NCBI RefSeq assembly: GCF_003697345.1
Contig: NZ_RFLY01000002.1
Span: 1 to 64,000, forward strand
From: Solilutibacter pythonis
Lineage (GTDB): Bacteria > Pseudomonadota > Gammaproteobacteria > Xanthomonadales > Xanthomonadaceae
Direction: 5' to 3'
Length of the DNA stretch: 64,000 bases
A program made the translations under genes and the position numbers. Below the pieces are notes generated by a model. It made no database searches, was not told the origin of the DNA, and saw only the letters and a program-made list of their open reading frames with translations. Positions 63,980 through 64,000 of this stretch are shown piece by piece. The stretch's first letter is position 1. Every line of letters begins with the position of its first letter.

Positions 63980-64000
63980 CGAGGCACCATCATTGGAACG

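Overview
The window comes from a high-G+C gammaproteobacterium, most likely a member of the Lysobacterales (Xanthomonadaceae: the Lysobacter, Luteimonas, Thermomonas or Xanthomonas side of the group). This rests on family-restricted small proteins (DUF6868-like, DUF6491-like), a methylcitrate cluster using AcnD/PrpF, and the housekeeping order rplU-rpmA-obgE / rpsT / murJ-ribF-ileS-lspA-ispH. All identifications come from reading motifs in the sequence; no database search was run.

Layout. (1) 1-1.4 kb: a lipoprotein followed by a partial gene cut by the window edge, arranged like an immunity/effector pair, then a small membrane protein. (2) 1.5-16.3 kb: central metabolism, with an aspartate-type aminotransferase, a membrane glutaredoxin-like protein, malate dehydrogenase, an S9 peptidase, an RluA-type pseudouridine synthase and the methylcitrate cycle (prpB, prpC, acnD, prpF), interrupted by a small membrane gene and a reversed fadH. 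(3) 16.3-19.4 kb: a gene-poor stretch with two unknown proteins. (4) 19,438-28,258: an 8.8-kb integrative element in the 3' end of tRNA-Phe, bounded by 47-bp direct repeats. It carries an integrase, a MobC/relaxase/VirB5/EexN/VirB6 mobilisation operon and a ParDE toxin-antitoxin pair. Integrase, MobC and VirB6 are each broken by a single lesion, so the island looks stranded. (5) 28.4-49.3 kb: dense housekeeping genes, including the overlapping operons ftsY-asmA-like-mutY-yggX (minus) and rsmD-coaD-lipoprotein-yfhL-ggt (plus), then uvrA, ribosomal protein genes, obgE, murJ, ribF, ileS, lspA and ispH. (6) 49.3-62.9 kb: a second accessory region that starts at a duplicated, broken tRNA-Thr locus. 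It holds a dead XRE regulator with a symmetrical operator candidate, a transglutaminase-like protein, an Rhs C-terminal metallopeptidase toxin fragment with a lipoprotein partner, a 2.3-kb very high-G+C insert, and a five-unit array of [conserved leader - lipoprotein - effector]. (7) The window ends in a glycerophosphodiester phosphodiesterase gene.

The most interesting feature is the array at 55.6-62.8 kb. Each unit begins with the same leader (up to about 335 bp, two copies nearly identical) running into the start codon of a lipoprotein gene. Each surviving lipoprotein is followed by an effector gene. Only one effector is full length: a GH24 lysozyme with RTX-like repeats. The other three stop where the next unit's leader begins, one of them being a GH24 N-terminal half. 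The pattern fits a toxin-immunity locus that grows by inserting new cassettes at a shared leader and keeps old immunity genes as memory of past toxins. Secretion route and immunity function are inferred, not shown.
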